From the NCBI GenBank assembly GCA_944332505.1, contig CALVKC010000066.1, forward strand, positions 1-6,291: a DNA stretch of 6,291 bases, read 5' to 3'. The position numbers were made by a program, and so were the translations under genes. Position 1 is the first letter of the stretch. Each line of letters opens with the position of its first letter. Of this stretch, positions 5,706 through 6,291 are shown piece by piece. The notes under the pieces were generated by a model. That model saw nothing but the letters and a program-made list of their open reading frames with translations. It was not told the DNA's origin and did no database searches. This stretch comes from an uncultured Bacilli bacterium. GTDB lineage: Bacteria; Bacillota_I; Bacilli_A; RF39; UBA660.

Positions 5706-5746
5706 AAAAAAATATTCTATACTTATTGCTAAATATAGAATATTTT
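5706..5746 (-). terminator. Rho-independent terminator after the NatB-like/small membrane gene pair
   Basis: Perfect 13-base arms (5709-5721 and 5734-5746) enclose a 12-base loop. On the minus strand the descending arm runs into seven T residues (5706-5712). It begins 8 bases after the stop of the 94-residue protein and separates that operon from the two-component promoter. The stem is AT-rich but perfectly paired. Confidence 0.8.
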
Positions 5747-5753
5747 ATAAATT

Positions 5754-6038
5754 TTATCCTGTAACTTTATCCCAGAATTTAGAATTTCTAAATGCAAATG
5801 CAATCCAGTACATTACTGATAAAGTTGTTGTTATTTCTAAAGGTGTATAGTTTCTTGTAAATTCAAATAAATTTAATATTGTTAATATTTGAACTATTGA
5901 GAATATAAAGCACAATGCTAATATTAATATAAATGCAATAGCAAATACTTTTCTTGAACCTTTAGAATCTTTTTTTGTATATATGCTACTAAAAGCAAGT
6001 GTCAATATTATAAATATTATTTCTATTATTATATCCAT
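5754..6038 (-). CDS. Uncharacterised 94-residue three-span membrane protein
   Basis: I do not recognise a family for this protein. It has three hydrophobic segments (about residues 3-20, 30-57 and 67-84), joined by a basic loop (KKDSKGSRK, residues 22-30) and a polar loop (NYTPLE, 63-68). The positive-inside rule puts the first loop in the cytoplasm. There is no signal peptide cleavage site or catalytic motif. AAAGGAA precedes the ATG at 6038 with suitable spacing. The gene lies 14 bases after the NatB-like permease fragment and before a strong terminator, so it is the last gene of that operon. It may accompany the exporter, but that rests on position alone. It is not part of the Bce-type operon downstream. 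Confidence 0.8.
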   Translation of the reverse strand: MDIIIEIIFIILTLAFSSIYTKKDSKGSRKVFAIAFILILALCFIFSIVQILTILNLFEFTRNYTPLEITTTLSVMYWIAFAFRNSKFWDKVTG

Positions 6039-6052
6039 TTTAAAATTCCTTT

Positions 6053-6291
6053 CTATTTTGCGAATAATACTTTTTCTGATTTATATTGTTTTATAATATG
6101 TGCAAATACTAAACTTATATAAATAATTGTAGATATTGCCATTAAACCAATATTTAATAAATTAATTGTTCCATTGTTTATATCTGTAAATATCAATGTA
6201 AAGTTTAAAAATGGTACTATTGAAAGTATTGGTGTTGTTGTTATTCCCATCATAAATGCTATCATACCAGGAAAGAATGATATAAATGTTA
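6053..6291 (-). CDS. ABC-2 / NatB-like transporter permease, C-terminal part (5' end outside window)
   Basis: The reading frame is open to the window edge, so only about the last 79 residues are seen and the ATG at 6265 is internal. The segment begins ISFFPGMIAF and continues through SIVPFLNFTLIFTDI, a last hydrophobic span (LLNIGLMAISTIIYISLVFA) and a terminal SEKVLFAK. The pattern PG...P-N-L-I-x-D, then a final helix and (E)-x-V-L-F at the C-terminus, is typical of the last two helices of ABC-2 permeases of the NatB type (sodium or drug export). An ATPase partner and the rest of the permease would lie beyond base 6291. The stop is TAG at 6053-6055. The family is recognised from motif memory rather than alignment, so the substrate is left open. 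Confidence 0.72.
   Translation of the reverse strand, partial: TFISFFPGMIAFMMGITTTPILSIVPFLNFTLIFTDINNGTINLLNIGLMAISTIIYISLVFAHIIKQYKSEKVLFAK

Noticed and set aside
5701..5732. Alternative pairing TTAGCAA (5701-5707) with TTGCTAA (5726-5732), suggesting an antiterminator
   Set aside because: The pairing is only seven bases, competes with a perfect 13-bp stem, and has no leader peptide or ligand-binding structure upstream. Chance in AT-rich DNA is likelier.
1..6291. CRISPR array, tRNA or rRNA genes, insertion sequences, attachment sites
   Set aside because: I saw no spaced direct repeats, cloverleaf-like segments, transposase motifs or flanking inverted repeats. The window is almost fully accounted for by coding genes and their regulatory gaps.

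Overview
The window is very AT-rich and dense, with every supported gene on the minus strand, so the genes read from high to low coordinates. AT-rich codon use, GGAGG-type ribosome binding sites, TAA-dominated stops and a Bce-type detoxification module all point to a low-GC Bacillota, most likely a Clostridia-type gut or environmental lineage. The sequence alone does not give the species.

Layout in transcription order. (1) 6291-5754: the C-terminal end of an ABC-2/NatB-like permease (cut by the window edge), then a 94-residue three-helix membrane protein of unknown function, closed by a strong intrinsic terminator (5706-5746). (2) 5635-3934: a two-component system, an OmpR-family response regulator followed by a BceS-like histidine kinase with almost no extracellular loop. 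Its promoter has an extended -10 and a 14/15 match to the 7-1-7 Fur box over the spacer and -35 region. (3) 3845-862: a BceAB-like ABC transporter (ATPase, then a 10-helix FtsX-domain permease with a large extracellular domain), then a 53-residue single-span membrane protein whose start lies inside the permease 3' end. A hairpin terminator (824-859) follows. (4) 613-254: yccF (DUF307), an internally duplicated membrane protein, with its own leader and terminator. (5) 89-1: the first 29 residues of a second OmpR-type response regulator, running off the window.

Three exact copies of TTACA-N4-TGTAA, the operator consensus described for BceR-type regulators, occur in the window. Each lies in an intergenic region upstream of a minus-strand gene: the transporter operon (3918-3931), yccF (811-824) and the second response regulator (137-150). 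I found no copy inside a coding region. All three promoters have a TATAAT -10, and two of them have TG-extended -10s with poor -35s, as expected for activator-dependent promoters. The simplest reading is a peptide-antibiotic sensing and resistance island. The transporter and loop-less kinase would sense the drug together, and the phosphorylated regulator would activate the transporter, yccF and possibly the neighbouring two-component system. The transporter core is a known type. The less familiar parts are the 53-residue coupled protein, yccF as an apparent regulon member, the possible regulator-to-regulator cascade, and possible iron control of the sensor operon.
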